Source of the DNA: Fusibacillus kribbianus
GTDB taxonomy: Bacteria; Bacillota; Clostridia; Lachnospirales; Lachnospiraceae
Direction: 5' to 3'
DNA: 62,884 bases
Assembly (NCBI RefSeq): GCF_030053595.1
Contig: NZ_JASGBQ010000016.1
Span: 1 to 62,884, forward strand
This document shows, piece by piece, positions 34,701 through 44,034 of this stretch. The position numbers and the translations under genes are program-made. The notes under the pieces were generated by a model, which made no database searches, had not been told where the DNA came from, and saw only the letters and a list, made by a program, of their open reading frames with translations. Numbering within the stretch: position 1 is the stretch's first letter; every line of letters starts with the position of its first letter.

Positions 34701-35206
34701 TTGGCGGTATGATTACCGGAAAAACGGTCAAGACTACAAAAACCAACCAGCTGATGGCATTTCTTACCGTTGAGGATATGGTGGGGACGGTGGAGGTCAT
34801 CGTATTTCCCAGAGATTACGAAGCAAACCGGGCGGTTCTCACTGAGGACAATAAGATCTTTGTGCGGGGAAGGGTGTCCCTGGGCGACGAAGCCAGAGGC
34901 AAGCTGGTATGCGAACGGATCATTCCCTTTGACAGTCTGCCGAGGATCCTGTGGGTCCAGTTTGAGGACAAGGCATCCTGGTTTGCCGGGGAGCAGAAGT
35001 TCCTTTCACTGATCGCCGACAGCGACGGGAGCGATCAGGTGGGAATCTTTTTAAAGAAGGAACGGGCAAGAAAGCTTTTGGGAATTTCCAACACAGTACG
35101 GGCCGACGAGGCACTTGTGGAAAAACTTGCCCTAAAATATGGGAAAGAGAACGTAAAAGTTGTGGAAAAGCCTATTGAAAACAGGGAAATAATCAAATAT
35201 AATTAG
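31721..35206 (+). CDS. dnaE: DNA polymerase III subunit alpha (DnaE)
   Basis: Replicative C-family polymerase. The 1161-residue protein begins with a PHP domain (F-T-H-L-H-V-H-T-E-Y-S), has the polymerase active-site segment P-D-I-D-V-D-F near 402, G-P-G-R-G-S-A-A-G-S near 361, a helix-hairpin-helix region near 830-880, and a C-terminal OB fold (V-T-V-G-G-M-I-T-G near 996). Clostridia usually have both PolC and DnaE; this is the DnaE type. Start follows AAAAGGAGG. Placement before pfkA is the usual order in this group. Confidence 0.97.
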   Translation: MAFTHLHVHTEYSLLDGSSKIKELVGQAKALGMDSLAITDHGVMFGVIDFYRAAKEAGIRPILGCEVYVTNGSRFEKEGNNSEDRYYHLVLLAENNTGYSNLMKIVSKGFIDGFYYKPRVDYEVLETYHEGIIALSACLAGEIPKNLIRGMYEEACQTARRYESVFGKGNFFLELQDHGIPEQRLVNTQLVRMSRELGIDLVATNDIHYTFAEDAEPHDILLCIQTGKKVSDENRMRYEGGQYYCKSEEEMRKLFPYAEEALDNTQKIAERCNVEIEFGVTKLPKFDVPDGKTSWEYLNELCFEGLKKRYPDDDGSLQKRLDYELGVIKTMGYVDYFLIVWDFIKYARDNDIMVGPGRGSAAGSIVAYTLGITNIDPIRYNLLFERFLNPERVSMPDIDVDFCFERRQEVIDYVGRKYGKDKVVQIVTFGTLAARGVIRDVGRVLDMPYALCDQIAKMVPKELNITIDEALKSPDLAEAYRSNDQVKYLIDMSRRLEGLPRHTSMHAAGVVISQKPVEEYVPLSRAADGSITTQFTMTTLEELGLLKMDFLGLRTLTVIQNAVKLVEKSRGISIDIDHIDFDDKAVYDSLCTGRCEGVFQLESAGMKSFMKELQPHSLEDVIAGISLYRPGPMDFIPQYIRGKSHPEEITYHCPQLEPILKPTYGCIVYQEQVMQIVRDLGGYTLGRSDLVRRAMSKKKAAVMERERQNFVYGNEAEGVKGCIANGIDEKTANQIYDEMTDFAKYAFNKSHAAAYAVVAYETAYLKYYYPVEYMAALLTSVIDNSSKVSEYILVCRSMGIPLLPPDINEGVADFSVSGGGIRYGLSAIKSIGRSVIDEIVRNREENGPYLNLKDFIYRLTNKEINKRSLENFIKSGALDGLPGTRKQKMLASMELVEQKNREKKIDIAGQMSLFDFMGEEEKKAHESVFQDVGEYEKEELLAYEKEVLGIYISGHPLEKYREKWERNITARTSDFNVDDETGEAAVTDGRIVTVGGMITGKTVKTTKTNQLMAFLTVEDMVGTVEVIVFPRDYEANRAVLTEDNKIFVRGRVSLGDEARGKLVCERIIPFDSLPRILWVQFEDKASWFAGEQKFLSLIADSDGSDQVGIFLKKERARKLLGISNTVRADEALVEKLALKYGKENVKVVEKPIENREIIKYN
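35175..35203 (+). promoter_or_regulatory. pfkA promoter inside the dnaE 3' end
   Basis: TTGAAA (35175-35180), 17 nt, TATAAT (35198-35203), within the last codons of dnaE. Confidence 0.6.
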
Positions 35207-35228
35207 AAGTAATTCTATTTTTCGGTGA

Positions 35229-36239
<1,011 letters not shown>

Positions 36240-36288
36240 GCGGAAAGCAGCAGGGGCAGAATAACACATACCAAAGGTGACGATATTT

Positions 36289-38661
36289 ATGACAGGAACA
36301 GGTGAGATTGATAAGCTGAATATGGCCGGTGCAGTGGAATTTGACGATGGTGCTTTGAAGCCGGTGGAAGAAGTCGTCCACGACGGAAACGGAGGAAAGG
36401 AGTCCAAGCGGATCATCGCCGGGGGCGATACGATGCTGACCTCCACGACTCCGGAGGAGCTTTTTGATATTTTGATAGAATCCATAAAGAAATATCATCC
36501 TTCCGATGACCTCAGCATGGTGAGAAAGGCTTATGAGATTGCCCGCGCCGCCCATGAGGGGCAGCTCAGGAAATCGGGAGAGCCCTATATCGTTCATCCC
36601 CTGAGCGTGGCCATTATCCTGGCCCAGCTGGAGCTTGACAAGGAATCCATCATTGCCGGTATTCTCCACGATGTGGTCGAGGATACGGTCATGACTATGG
36701 ATGAGATGAAGCAGACCTTCGGAGAAGAGGTGGCCCTTCTGGTGGATGGCGTCACCAAGCTGACTCAGCTGTCCTGGTCTGCCGACAAGGTGGAGATCCA
36801 GGCGGAAAATTTAAGAAAGATGTTCCTTGCCATGGCAAAGGATATCCGGGTCATTCTCATTAAGCTGGCGGACCGGCTCCACAACATGCGTACCCTCAAG
36901 TATATGAAGCCGGAGAAGCAGAAGGAGAAGGCCAGGGAGACCATGGAGATCTATGCTCCCATTGCAGACCGCCTTGGTATTTCCAAGATCAAGATCGAGC
37001 TGGATGATCTGTCCTTAAAATATCTGGAGCCGGATGTATACCGGGATCTTCAGGAAAAGATTTCCCTGCGCAGAGTTACCAGGGAAGAGTTTGTACAGAA
37101 TATCATGGAAGAAGTGAAGACTCACATGAAGGCAGCGGGGATTGAAGCCCGGGTGGACGGCCGTGTGAAACACTTCTTCAGTATTTACAAGAAAATGGTG
37201 AACCAGCACAAGACGCTGGATCAGATTTACGATATTTTTGCAGTGCGTATCATTGTGGAGACTGTCAAGGACTGTTATGCGGCTCTGGGTGTCATCCATG
37301 AGATGTATAAGCCCATTCCCGGGCGGTTTAAGGATTATATCGCCATGCCCAAGGCGAATATGTACCAGTCTCTTCATACCACGTTGATCAGCAGCACCGG
37401 GCAGCCCTTTGAGATACAGATCCGTACCTATGACATGCACCGGACAGCGGAGTACGGCATTGCCGCCCACTGGAAATATAAGGAAGGGCAGGACGGCAAG
37501 AGCATTGCCCAGAAGGAAGAGGAGAAGTTAAGCTGGCTTCGTCAGATCCTGGAGTGGCAGAAGGATATGTCCGACAACAAGGAATTCCTCTCCTCCCTGA
37601 AGACCGACCTGGATATCTTTTCAGAGAGTGTTTACTGCTTTACGCCGGGGGGCGATGTGAAAAACCTGCCCAGCGGTTCCACTACGGTGGATTTTGCCTA
37701 CAGCATTCACAGTGCCGTCGGCAATAAGATGGTGGGCGCCAGAGTCAATGACAAGCTGGTTCCCATCGATTACGTGATCCAGAACGGAGACCGGGTGGAG
37801 ATCATTACCTCCCAGAACTCCAAGGGCCCCAGCCGCGACTGGTTGAAGTCGGTAAAGAGTGCTCAGGCCAAGAATAAGATCAATCAGTGGTTCAAGACCC
37901 AGAACAAGGAAGAGAACATTATCCGCGGCAAGGACATGATCGATCATTACTGTAAGGCGAAGGGGATCAACTTTGCCGAGATCGGCAAGCCGGAGTATGA
38001 GGAGAAGGTTCTCTCCAAATACGGCTTCCTGGAGTGGAATGCGGTGCTGGCAGCCATCGGACACGGCGGCCTCAAGGAAGGCCAGGTGGTCAATAAGCTT
38101 CTGGAGGAATACAAGCGGAAAAATCCCAGCGAGCTCTTGACCGATGAAAAGGTTCTGGAGGATGCGGCTGCCAGGGAGAAGCGTCCTCAAGAAAAGAGCA
38201 AGAACGGAATCGTGGTGAAGGGTGTCCATGATCTGGCTGTGCGTTTTTCCAGATGCTGCAGTCCGGTGCCCGGAGATGAGATCGTGGGCTTCGTGACAAG
38301 GGGCCGTGGAATTTCCATTCACAGAACAGACTGTATCAACATTATCAATCTGCCGAAGGAGGAAAGAAGCCGCCTGATCGATGCGGAATGGCAGCTTCCT
38401 GATGGGGACAGGACACAGGAGACCTATTCGGCGGAGATCAAGATCTATGCCAGAAACAGGATGGGTCTGGCCGTGGATATCTCCAAGGTATTTACAGAGC
38501 GGCAGATCGACATCACGTCGATGATGATCCGCACCAGCAAACAGGGGATGGCCACTGTGACCATGAGCTTTGATACTCATGGAGTGGATGAACTGTCGAA
38601 GCTGATCGAAAAGCTGCGTCAGATCGACAACGTCATTGACATTGAGAGAACGGCGGGATGA
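36289..38661 (+). CDS. relA: Bifunctional (p)ppGpp synthetase/hydrolase
   Basis: Long RelA/SpoT homologue that makes and degrades (p)ppGpp in the stringent response. The 790-residue protein shows the HD hydrolase (H-P-L-S-V-A ... L-H-D-V-V-E-D-T near 127), the synthetase domain (F-A-V-R-I-I-V near 320 and Y-Q-S-L-H-T near 361), a TGS domain (V-Y-C-F-T-P-G-G-D-V near 448) and a C-terminal ACT domain. Both catalytic halves look intact. The N-terminus carries about 45 extra residues compared with shorter family members. Start at 36289 has AAAGGTGA upstream. Confidence 0.95.
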   Translation: MTGTGEIDKLNMAGAVEFDDGALKPVEEVVHDGNGGKESKRIIAGGDTMLTSTTPEELFDILIESIKKYHPSDDLSMVRKAYEIARAAHEGQLRKSGEPYIVHPLSVAIILAQLELDKESIIAGILHDVVEDTVMTMDEMKQTFGEEVALLVDGVTKLTQLSWSADKVEIQAENLRKMFLAMAKDIRVILIKLADRLHNMRTLKYMKPEKQKEKARETMEIYAPIADRLGISKIKIELDDLSLKYLEPDVYRDLQEKISLRRVTREEFVQNIMEEVKTHMKAAGIEARVDGRVKHFFSIYKKMVNQHKTLDQIYDIFAVRIIVETVKDCYAALGVIHEMYKPIPGRFKDYIAMPKANMYQSLHTTLISSTGQPFEIQIRTYDMHRTAEYGIAAHWKYKEGQDGKSIAQKEEEKLSWLRQILEWQKDMSDNKEFLSSLKTDLDIFSESVYCFTPGGDVKNLPSGSTTVDFAYSIHSAVGNKMVGARVNDKLVPIDYVIQNGDRVEIITSQNSKGPSRDWLKSVKSAQAKNKINQWFKTQNKEENIIRGKDMIDHYCKAKGINFAEIGKPEYEEKVLSKYGFLEWNAVLAAIGHGGLKEGQVVNKLLEEYKRKNPSELLTDEKVLEDAAAREKRPQEKSKNGIVVKGVHDLAVRFSRCCSPVPGDEIVGFVTRGRGISIHRTDCINIINLPKEERSRLIDAEWQLPDGDRTQETYSAEIKIYARNRMGLAVDISKVFTERQIDITSMMIRTSKQGMATVTMSFDTHGVDELSKLIEKLRQIDNVIDIERTAG

Positions 38662-38662
38662 T

Positions 38663-39337
38663 ATGAAAAAGCTGAAGATCGAATGTGCGGTGCTGGGAAT
38701 GATCAGTACCAACTGTTACTTTTTGAATAACACACAGACAGGGGAGACAGTCATCGTGGATCCTGCGGACAGCGCCCGTTCTATTTATGACTGGTGCCTG
38801 AACAACAGGAGAAAGCCTGCAGCCATTCTTCTGACCCACGGACATTTTGATCATATGAAAGGGGCAGAGGAGCTTCGGGATCTGTTTAACGGAAGGAACA
38901 CCTCCGGGGATACAGACGGCAGGATCAAAATATATGCCGCAGAGAAGGAGCGGGAGGTGCTGGAAAACGCCGAGTACAATCTGTCCGGAAAATGGACCAG
39001 TCCCATTACGCTGAAGGCGGATGAATTTTTAAAAGACGGACAGAAGCTGTCGCTGGCAGGCTTTGAGATCGAGGTGATCGCCACGCCGGGCCATACGGCC
39101 GGAGGCCTGTGTTATTATATTCCGGAGGAGCAGGTGCTCATGAGCGGCGATACGCTGTTTGCCGGCTCCTACGGGCGGGTGGATTTTCCGACCTCGTCCA
39201 TGTCGGATCTGGCCCGGTCTATCCGGGAGAGGCTTCTGGTGCTTCCGGAGGATACGGTTGTTTATCCGGGGCACGGGGAGAGCACGACGATACAATATGA
39301 GCGGGCCCATAACCCGCTGACACAGTGGATGAGATAG
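38663..39337 (+). CDS. MBL-fold metallohydrolase (glyoxalase II-like)
   Basis: A 224-residue metallo-beta-lactamase-fold enzyme with the metal motif T-H-G-H-F-D-H (58-64), the second-sphere T-P-G-H-T-A-G-G near 142, G-D-T-L-F near 166, and a C-terminal P-G-H-G. It resembles small glyoxalase II-type hydrolases encoded after relA in Clostridia. The start is 1 nt after the relA stop. It ends inside a terminator. Substrate not determinable from sequence. Confidence 0.88.
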   Translation: MKKLKIECAVLGMISTNCYFLNNTQTGETVIVDPADSARSIYDWCLNNRRKPAAILLTHGHFDHMKGAEELRDLFNGRNTSGDTDGRIKIYAAEKEREVLENAEYNLSGKWTSPITLKADEFLKDGQKLSLAGFEIEVIATPGHTAGGLCYYIPEEQVLMSGDTLFAGSYGRVDFPTSSMSDLARSIRERLLVLPEDTVVYPGHGESTTIQYERAHNPLTQWMR

Positions 39338-39359
39338 GGGCACGGCGATGCCCCGTTTT
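39337..39359 (+). terminator. Terminator after the MBL hydrolase
   Basis: GGGGCA (39337-39342) pairs with TGCCCC (39349-39354), then GTTTT. The stop codon of the hydrolase overlaps the stem. Confidence 0.7.
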
Positions 39360-39421
39360 CATTTGACTGAAAAAGGAGACGGACAAAAGCTCCGGATCCT
39401 GCAGCATGAGGGGAAACGAGT

Positions 39422-40138
39422 ATGATTTGGTGGATGATTGCGGCAGTGCTGGCTTTCTTTGTGAAAGGGCTGTGCGGTTTTGCCAACACGCTGGTGTTTA
39501 CGACAGTTTTAACCTTCGGGGCAGACAATATCAATATCTCGCCGGTGGAGCTGCTTTCAGGCTATCCGACCAACGCGATCCTTGCATGGCGGGAACGAAG
39601 CTGTCTGAAATGGAAGATATGGCTTCCGCTGGCAGCACTGGTGCTGGTGGGAAACGTACCGGGGATTTTGTTTTTAAAAAATGCGGATAACGGATTGATC
39701 AAGATCATTTTCGGTTTTGTCATCATTCTGGTGGGACTGGAAATGCTTGTCCGGGAGAGACGACTCAGGAAGACAAAGGAGTCAAAGGCGGTCCTTATAC
39801 TGATCGGGATCCTCTCGGGAATTCTGTGCGGCCTTTACGGCGTAGGAGCCCTGCTGGGTGCCTATGTGGGCCGGGTCACCGAGGACAGCCATTCCTTCAA
39901 GGCCAATATCTGTATGGTTTTTCTGGTGGAGAATACCTTCCGGATCATTCTGTACACGGTTTGGGGAATTCTGAACGTATCGCTTCTGAAAAAAGCGGCG
40001 GTGCTTCTTCCCTTCACTCTTGCCGGCCTGCTTCTTGGAATGTATGCGGGACGGATCATGAATGAAAAGACCGTCAGAAGGCTGGTGACATGGATGCTGA
40101 TCGTGTCGGGAGCGGCACTGATCGTTATGAATCTCTGA
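39422..40138 (+). CDS. TauE/SafE family permease
   Basis: A 238-residue polytopic membrane protein with about eight hydrophobic segments, of the TauE/SafE family of putative sulfite/sulfonate or anion exporters. The two family repeats are seen as F-F-V-K-G-L-C-G-F-A-N-T near residue 12 and G-I-L-C-G-L-Y-G-V-G-A-L-L-G near 136. The substrate is not indicated by the neighbours. It starts after the terminator with no clear promoter of its own in the 60-nt gap. Confidence 0.85.
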   Translation: MIWWMIAAVLAFFVKGLCGFANTLVFTTVLTFGADNINISPVELLSGYPTNAILAWRERSCLKWKIWLPLAALVLVGNVPGILFLKNADNGLIKIIFGFVIILVGLEMLVRERRLRKTKESKAVLILIGILSGILCGLYGVGALLGAYVGRVTEDSHSFKANICMVFLVENTFRIILYTVWGILNVSLLKKAAVLLPFTLAGLLLGMYAGRIMNEKTVRRLVTWMLIVSGAALIVMNL

Positions 40139-40177
40139 TGGAATGGTCAGCGGAAAGCGACAGGAGGACAAGGGTTT

Positions 40178-40648
40178 ATGAGAAGAAAAGACAGAGAGGT
40201 TACAGACAGGGAGAAAATAAAGGATATTGTGGGTCGGTGCAGCTGCTGCCGTCTGGGCTTCCAGGATGAGGGCGGAGTTTACATCGTTCCCTTAAGCTTC
40301 GGCTTTACGGAAAAGGAAGGCGCTTATACCTTTTATTTTCATGGGGCAAATAAAGGGCGGAAGCTGGAGCTGATGGAGAGGAATCCTGTGGTGGGCTTTG
40401 AATTGGATACCAATTATAAGCTCAATGAGGATGAGCTGGCCTGCGAATACTCGGCGCGGTTTCAGAGTGTGATCGGGACAGGCCGGGCAGCCCTGGTGAC
40501 GGATGAGAAAGAACGGCAGGTCGGGATTGGTCTGATCATGGAGCATGTCACAGGCCGGGGAGATTGGGAGTTTGATGAGAATATGCTTCGCAAGACGGCT
40601 GTTTTTAAGGTGGAAGTGCAGGAACTGGCCTGCAAGGAGCATCTGTAA
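40178..40648 (+). CDS. Pyridoxamine 5'-phosphate oxidase-like flavin-binding protein
   Basis: A 156-residue split-barrel protein of the NimA-like/PNPOx-like group, which binds FMN or a similar cofactor. Supporting segments are R-C-S-C-C-R-L-G-F, Y-I-V-P-L-S-F-G-F, Y-T-F-Y-F-H-G-A-N-K-G-R-K near 47-59 and V-G-F-E near 68. Reductase or cofactor-binding roles are known for relatives; the substrate here is unknown. The ribosome site is CAGGAGG. It is followed 12 nt later by the HD nucleotidase gene. Confidence 0.85.
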   Translation: MRRKDREVTDREKIKDIVGRCSCCRLGFQDEGGVYIVPLSFGFTEKEGAYTFYFHGANKGRKLELMERNPVVGFELDTNYKLNEDELACEYSARFQSVIGTGRAALVTDEKERQVGIGLIMEHVTGRGDWEFDENMLRKTAVFKVEVQELACKEHL

Positions 40649-40659
40649 GGAGATACGAT

Positions 40660-41274
40660 ATGGAGCCGGAAAAATTTCTTGAAATCTTATCGGTGGCAGA
40701 ACGCCTCAAATGCAATACCAGGCATTCCTGGACCTCCAATGGCAGGAGGGAGAGCGTGGCCGAGCACAGCTGGCGTCTGGCTCTTATGGCGCTCCTTCTG
40801 AAGGATGAATTTTCGAAGCTTGATATGGACCGGGTGATACGAATGTGTCTCATCCATGATCTGGGTGAGGCATTCACCGGAGACATTCCCACCTTTTTAA
40901 AGACAGAGGATGATGAAGAAAAGGAAAAAAGGGAATTTATGGGCTGGATCGACTCCTTTCCACCTGTGCAGAGGTCGGAATTCAAAGCACTGCTGGCAGA
41001 GATGGAACTGAGAGAAACAGAGGAAGCCAAACTCTATAAAGCCCTTGACAATCTGGAGGCAGTGATCCAGCACAACGAGGCGGATATTTCCACCTGGCTT
41101 TTGCTGGAGTATGAGCTGCAGTTTACCTATGGCGCCGATAAGGTGGGATTTTCCGATTATCTGAAGCGGCTGAAGGAAGCGATAGACAGGCAGACAACAG
41201 AAAAAATTGCAGCGGAGGGGACTGTGCCCGCGGCTGCAGGAGAAAGGAATTGCGATGATTTATCTGAAGCTTAG
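40660..41274 (+). CDS. HD domain protein, YfbR/HDDC2-like nucleotidase
   Basis: A 204-residue HD phosphohydrolase. The pattern R-E-S-V-A-E-H-S-W-R-L-A near 31-42, H-D-L-G-E-A-F-T-G-D-I-P near 67-78 and a downstream L-D-N-L-E-A-V-I-Q-H match the YfbR/HDDC2 group, whose members dephosphorylate deoxynucleoside monophosphates. Its 3' end overlaps the hemZ start by 20 nt, so the two are translationally linked. The last 25 residues are less conserved-looking. Confidence 0.85.
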   Translation: MEPEKFLEILSVAERLKCNTRHSWTSNGRRESVAEHSWRLALMALLLKDEFSKLDMDRVIRMCLIHDLGEAFTGDIPTFLKTEDDEEKEKREFMGWIDSFPPVQRSEFKALLAEMELRETEEAKLYKALDNLEAVIQHNEADISTWLLLEYELQFTYGADKVGFSDYLKRLKEAIDRQTTEKIAAEGTVPAAAGERNCDDLSEA

Positions 41275-42688
41275 TGAGGAAAACTTTGAATACGATGTGC
41301 GGGGCCTTCTCATGGCATTTTATCCCGGGGCAGAGATCACCACAAAGGAGGGGGAACCGTCGGCTGATGACCGGAAGCTGACCGTAGATTATATGGACGG
41401 AGAGATCCGGGTGGAGTTATGTTCAGCAGGGGGAAATTCGCTGGCCTTCGGACCGGTGGATTACAGTGACCGGAAGGCGGCTAAATCCCTTCTCAAGCGT
41501 CTTGTTTACAGTCTGCTCAGCGAGGATACCGGGAAAGAACTTCCCTGGGGAACGCTGACCGGCATCCGTCCGACGAAGATCCCCATGGCCATGCTGGAGG
41601 AGGGAGCGTCCGATAAAGAGATTTCTTATTATATGCGGGAGACCTACCTGGCCAGCCAGGAGAAGATCGATCTGAGCATCGAGATCGCCAGACGGGAGAA
41701 AGAGGTGTTAAAGCACATCGATTATGAGGACGGCTACAGCATTTACATCGGGATCCCCTTCTGTCCGACCACCTGCCTTTACTGCTCCTTTACCTCCTAT
41801 CCGGTGGCAAAATGGGCGCCCCGGATGGACGAGTATCTGGATGCACTGTTTAAGGAGATCGATTATACGAAGGAAGCCTTTGCGGGGAAAAAGCTCAATA
41901 CGATCTACATCGGCGGCGGGACTCCCACGACGCTGGAGCCATACCAGATGGAACGGCTTCTCTCCAAGGTGGAAGAGAGCTTTGACCTTTCCCATGTACA
42001 GGAGTGGACGGTGGAAGCCGGCCGGCCGGACAGCGTGACACCGGAAAAGCTGCGAGTGCTGAAGCGTCATCCGGTCACCCGGATCTCCATCAATCCGCAG
42101 ACCATGAAAGAGGAGACCTTAAGGATCATCGGCAGACGCCATACGCCGGAACAGATCGAGGAGGCGTACCGGATGGCCAGAGCCGAAGGAATGGACAACA
42201 TCAACATGGATCTGATCATGGGCCTTCCCGAGGAGAATATTGACGATGTCCGTTATACCATGGAAAAGCTTTATTCCATGGCGCCGGACAGCATTACGGT
42301 TCATTCGCTGGCGATCAAGCGGGCGGCAAGACTCAACCGCATGTGGGATCAGTACGCACATATGAAATTTGAAAATACGGAGGAGATGATGAATCTCACC
42401 GCCGCCTACTGCCGCAGACTCGGCCTTGAGCCCTATTATCTGTACCGCCAGAAAAACATGGCCGGCAATTTTGAAAATGTGGGATATGCGAAGCCGGGCA
42501 AGGCCGGGATCTACAATATTCTTATTATGGAAGAGAAGCAGACTATTGTGGCCATGGGGGCAGGCTCCACCACAAAGGCCGTATTTCCCGGCGGACGCAT
42601 TGAGCGCTGCGACAATGTGAAGGATATCGATCTGTATCTGGAGCGGATCGACGAGATGATTGACAGAAAACGGAAACTTTTGTCTTGA
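41255..42688 (+). CDS. hemZ: HemZ, oxygen-independent coproporphyrinogen III oxidase-like radical SAM enzyme
   Basis: A 477-residue radical SAM protein. The cluster motif C-P-T-T-C-L-Y-C lies near 169-176 (CxxxCxxC), followed by Y-I-G-G-G-T-P-T-T and R-I-S-I-N-P-Q-T. The N-terminal 150 residues are an extra domain found in HemZ but not HemN. HemZ relatives act on coproporphyrinogen III; in this window no other haem genes are present. Start at 41255 is set by GGAGAAAGG; the longer frame runs into the HD gene. Confidence 0.9.
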   Translation: MIYLKLSEENFEYDVRGLLMAFYPGAEITTKEGEPSADDRKLTVDYMDGEIRVELCSAGGNSLAFGPVDYSDRKAAKSLLKRLVYSLLSEDTGKELPWGTLTGIRPTKIPMAMLEEGASDKEISYYMRETYLASQEKIDLSIEIARREKEVLKHIDYEDGYSIYIGIPFCPTTCLYCSFTSYPVAKWAPRMDEYLDALFKEIDYTKEAFAGKKLNTIYIGGGTPTTLEPYQMERLLSKVEESFDLSHVQEWTVEAGRPDSVTPEKLRVLKRHPVTRISINPQTMKEETLRIIGRRHTPEQIEEAYRMARAEGMDNINMDLIMGLPEENIDDVRYTMEKLYSMAPDSITVHSLAIKRAARLNRMWDQYAHMKFENTEEMMNLTAAYCRRLGLEPYYLYRQKNMAGNFENVGYAKPGKAGIYNILIMEEKQTIVAMGAGSTTKAVFPGGRIERCDNVKDIDLYLERIDEMIDRKRKLLS

Positions 42689-42713
42689 AAACCGACAGAT
42701 GTTCGTGTATGAT
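42685..42713 (+). promoter_or_regulatory. hisS promoter
   Basis: TTGAAA (42685-42690), 17 nt, TATGAT (42708-42713). No T-box-type leader lies between it and hisS; the gap is only 45 nt. Confidence 0.6.
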
Positions 42714-42758
42714 AAACAGTGTGTGCCCGGAGAACGGGCAAAAACAGAGGAGATAATC

Positions 42759-44009
42759 ATGGCAATGACGAAAAAGCCGGTAACCGGCATGAAGGATATT
42801 CTCCCTGCGGAAATGCAGGTAAGAGATTATGTGATCAATCAGATTCAGGAGACTTATAAAAGCTTCGGTTTTTCCCATATTGAAACTCCCTGTATGGAGA
42901 ATATCGGAAACCTCTCCAGCAAACAGGGCGGAGAGAACGAGAAGCTGATCTTCAAGGTGCTCAAGAGAGGGGAGAAGCTTCACATCCCTGAGGCACAGAC
43001 CGAGGAGGATGTGGTGGATTGCGGCATGCGGTATGACCTGACCGTGCCCCTGTCCAGATATTACGCCAACAATTCCGCTTCCCTTCCGGCACCCTTCAAG
43101 GCGCTGCAGATGGGGAATGTGTGGAGAGCCGACCGGCCCCAGAGAGGACGGTTCCGTCAGTTTATGCAGTGCGATATCGACATTCTGGGCGATCCCACCT
43201 GTCTGGCGGAGATCGAATTGATGTCCGCGACCACGACGCTGCTGGGAAAGCTGGGCTTTGCAGGCTTTAAGGTCTGCTTCAATGACCGCAGAGTGCTTAA
43301 GGCAATGGCTGCCTACAGTGGATTTGAGGAAAAGGATTATGATCAGGTCTTTATTATCCTGGATAAGATGGATAAGATCGGTATGGGCGGTGTGGAGGCA
43401 GAGCTTCTGGAGAACGGCTTTGCAAAGGATGCCGTCGACAGATACATGGGACTATTTGCTGCAATGGAGGAAGGCGGCGACAGCCTCGGATGTCTTTCTG
43501 AGAAGCTTTCGGGAGTCATCGCAGACGATGTGATCCCCGGTATGCAGACTATCATTGAGAGCGTGAAGGCGGCAGCCTCCTGTGAGTTTGCCCTGGTCTT
43601 CGATCCGACTCTGGTCCGCGGCATGTCCTATTACACCGGTTCCATTTTTGAGATCAAGATGGAAGAACTGGGCGGTTCCGTGGCAGGCGGCGGCCGTTAC
43701 GATGAGATGATCGGAAAATTCACCGGTATGAACACGCCGGCCTGCGGATTTTCCATCGGCTTTGAGCGCATCATCACCATTCTCATGGAGAAGGGCTTCC
43801 AGGTGCCGCAGGCAGGTGCGAAGAAGGCGTATCTGATCGAGAAGAACATGCCGGTGGAGGGCATGGTAAAGGCCCTTGCCGAGGCAAAAAAGGAGCGGGA
43901 GGCCGGCGTTCAGGTGCTGGTTGCCACTATGAATAAAAATAAAAAATTCCAGAAGGAGCAGCTGACAAAGGAAGGCTACGGGGAATTTAAAGAATTTTAT
44001 CGCAAGTAA
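42759..44009 (+). CDS. hisS: Histidyl-tRNA synthetase
   Basis: Class II aminoacyl-tRNA synthetase charging tRNA-His. The 416-residue protein shows G-M-K-D-I-L-P near the N-terminus, motif 2 W-R-A-D-R-P-Q-R-G-R-F-R-Q-F near 123-136, the histidine-specific L-V-R-G-M-S-Y-Y-T-G near 285, motif 3 G-F-S-I-G-F-E-R near 329, and a C-terminal anticodon-binding domain. Start at 42759 has AGAGGAG upstream; the longer frame overlaps hemZ. aspS follows after 25 nt, the common hisS-aspS pair. Confidence 0.97.
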   Translation: MAMTKKPVTGMKDILPAEMQVRDYVINQIQETYKSFGFSHIETPCMENIGNLSSKQGGENEKLIFKVLKRGEKLHIPEAQTEEDVVDCGMRYDLTVPLSRYYANNSASLPAPFKALQMGNVWRADRPQRGRFRQFMQCDIDILGDPTCLAEIELMSATTTLLGKLGFAGFKVCFNDRRVLKAMAAYSGFEEKDYDQVFIILDKMDKIGMGGVEAELLENGFAKDAVDRYMGLFAAMEEGGDSLGCLSEKLSGVIADDVIPGMQTIIESVKAAASCEFALVFDPTLVRGMSYYTGSIFEIKMEELGGSVAGGGRYDEMIGKFTGMNTPACGFSIGFERIITILMEKGFQVPQAGAKKAYLIEKNMPVEGMVKALAEAKKEREAGVQVLVATMNKNKKFQKEQLTKEGYGEFKEFYRK

Positions 44010-44034
44010 AAACTTAAATAAATGAGGTGAAGAC

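Noticed and set aside
42714-42758. A T-box leader for hisS
   Set aside because: Only about 45 nt separate the promoter from the start codon, too short for a T-box, and no T-box consensus is visible.
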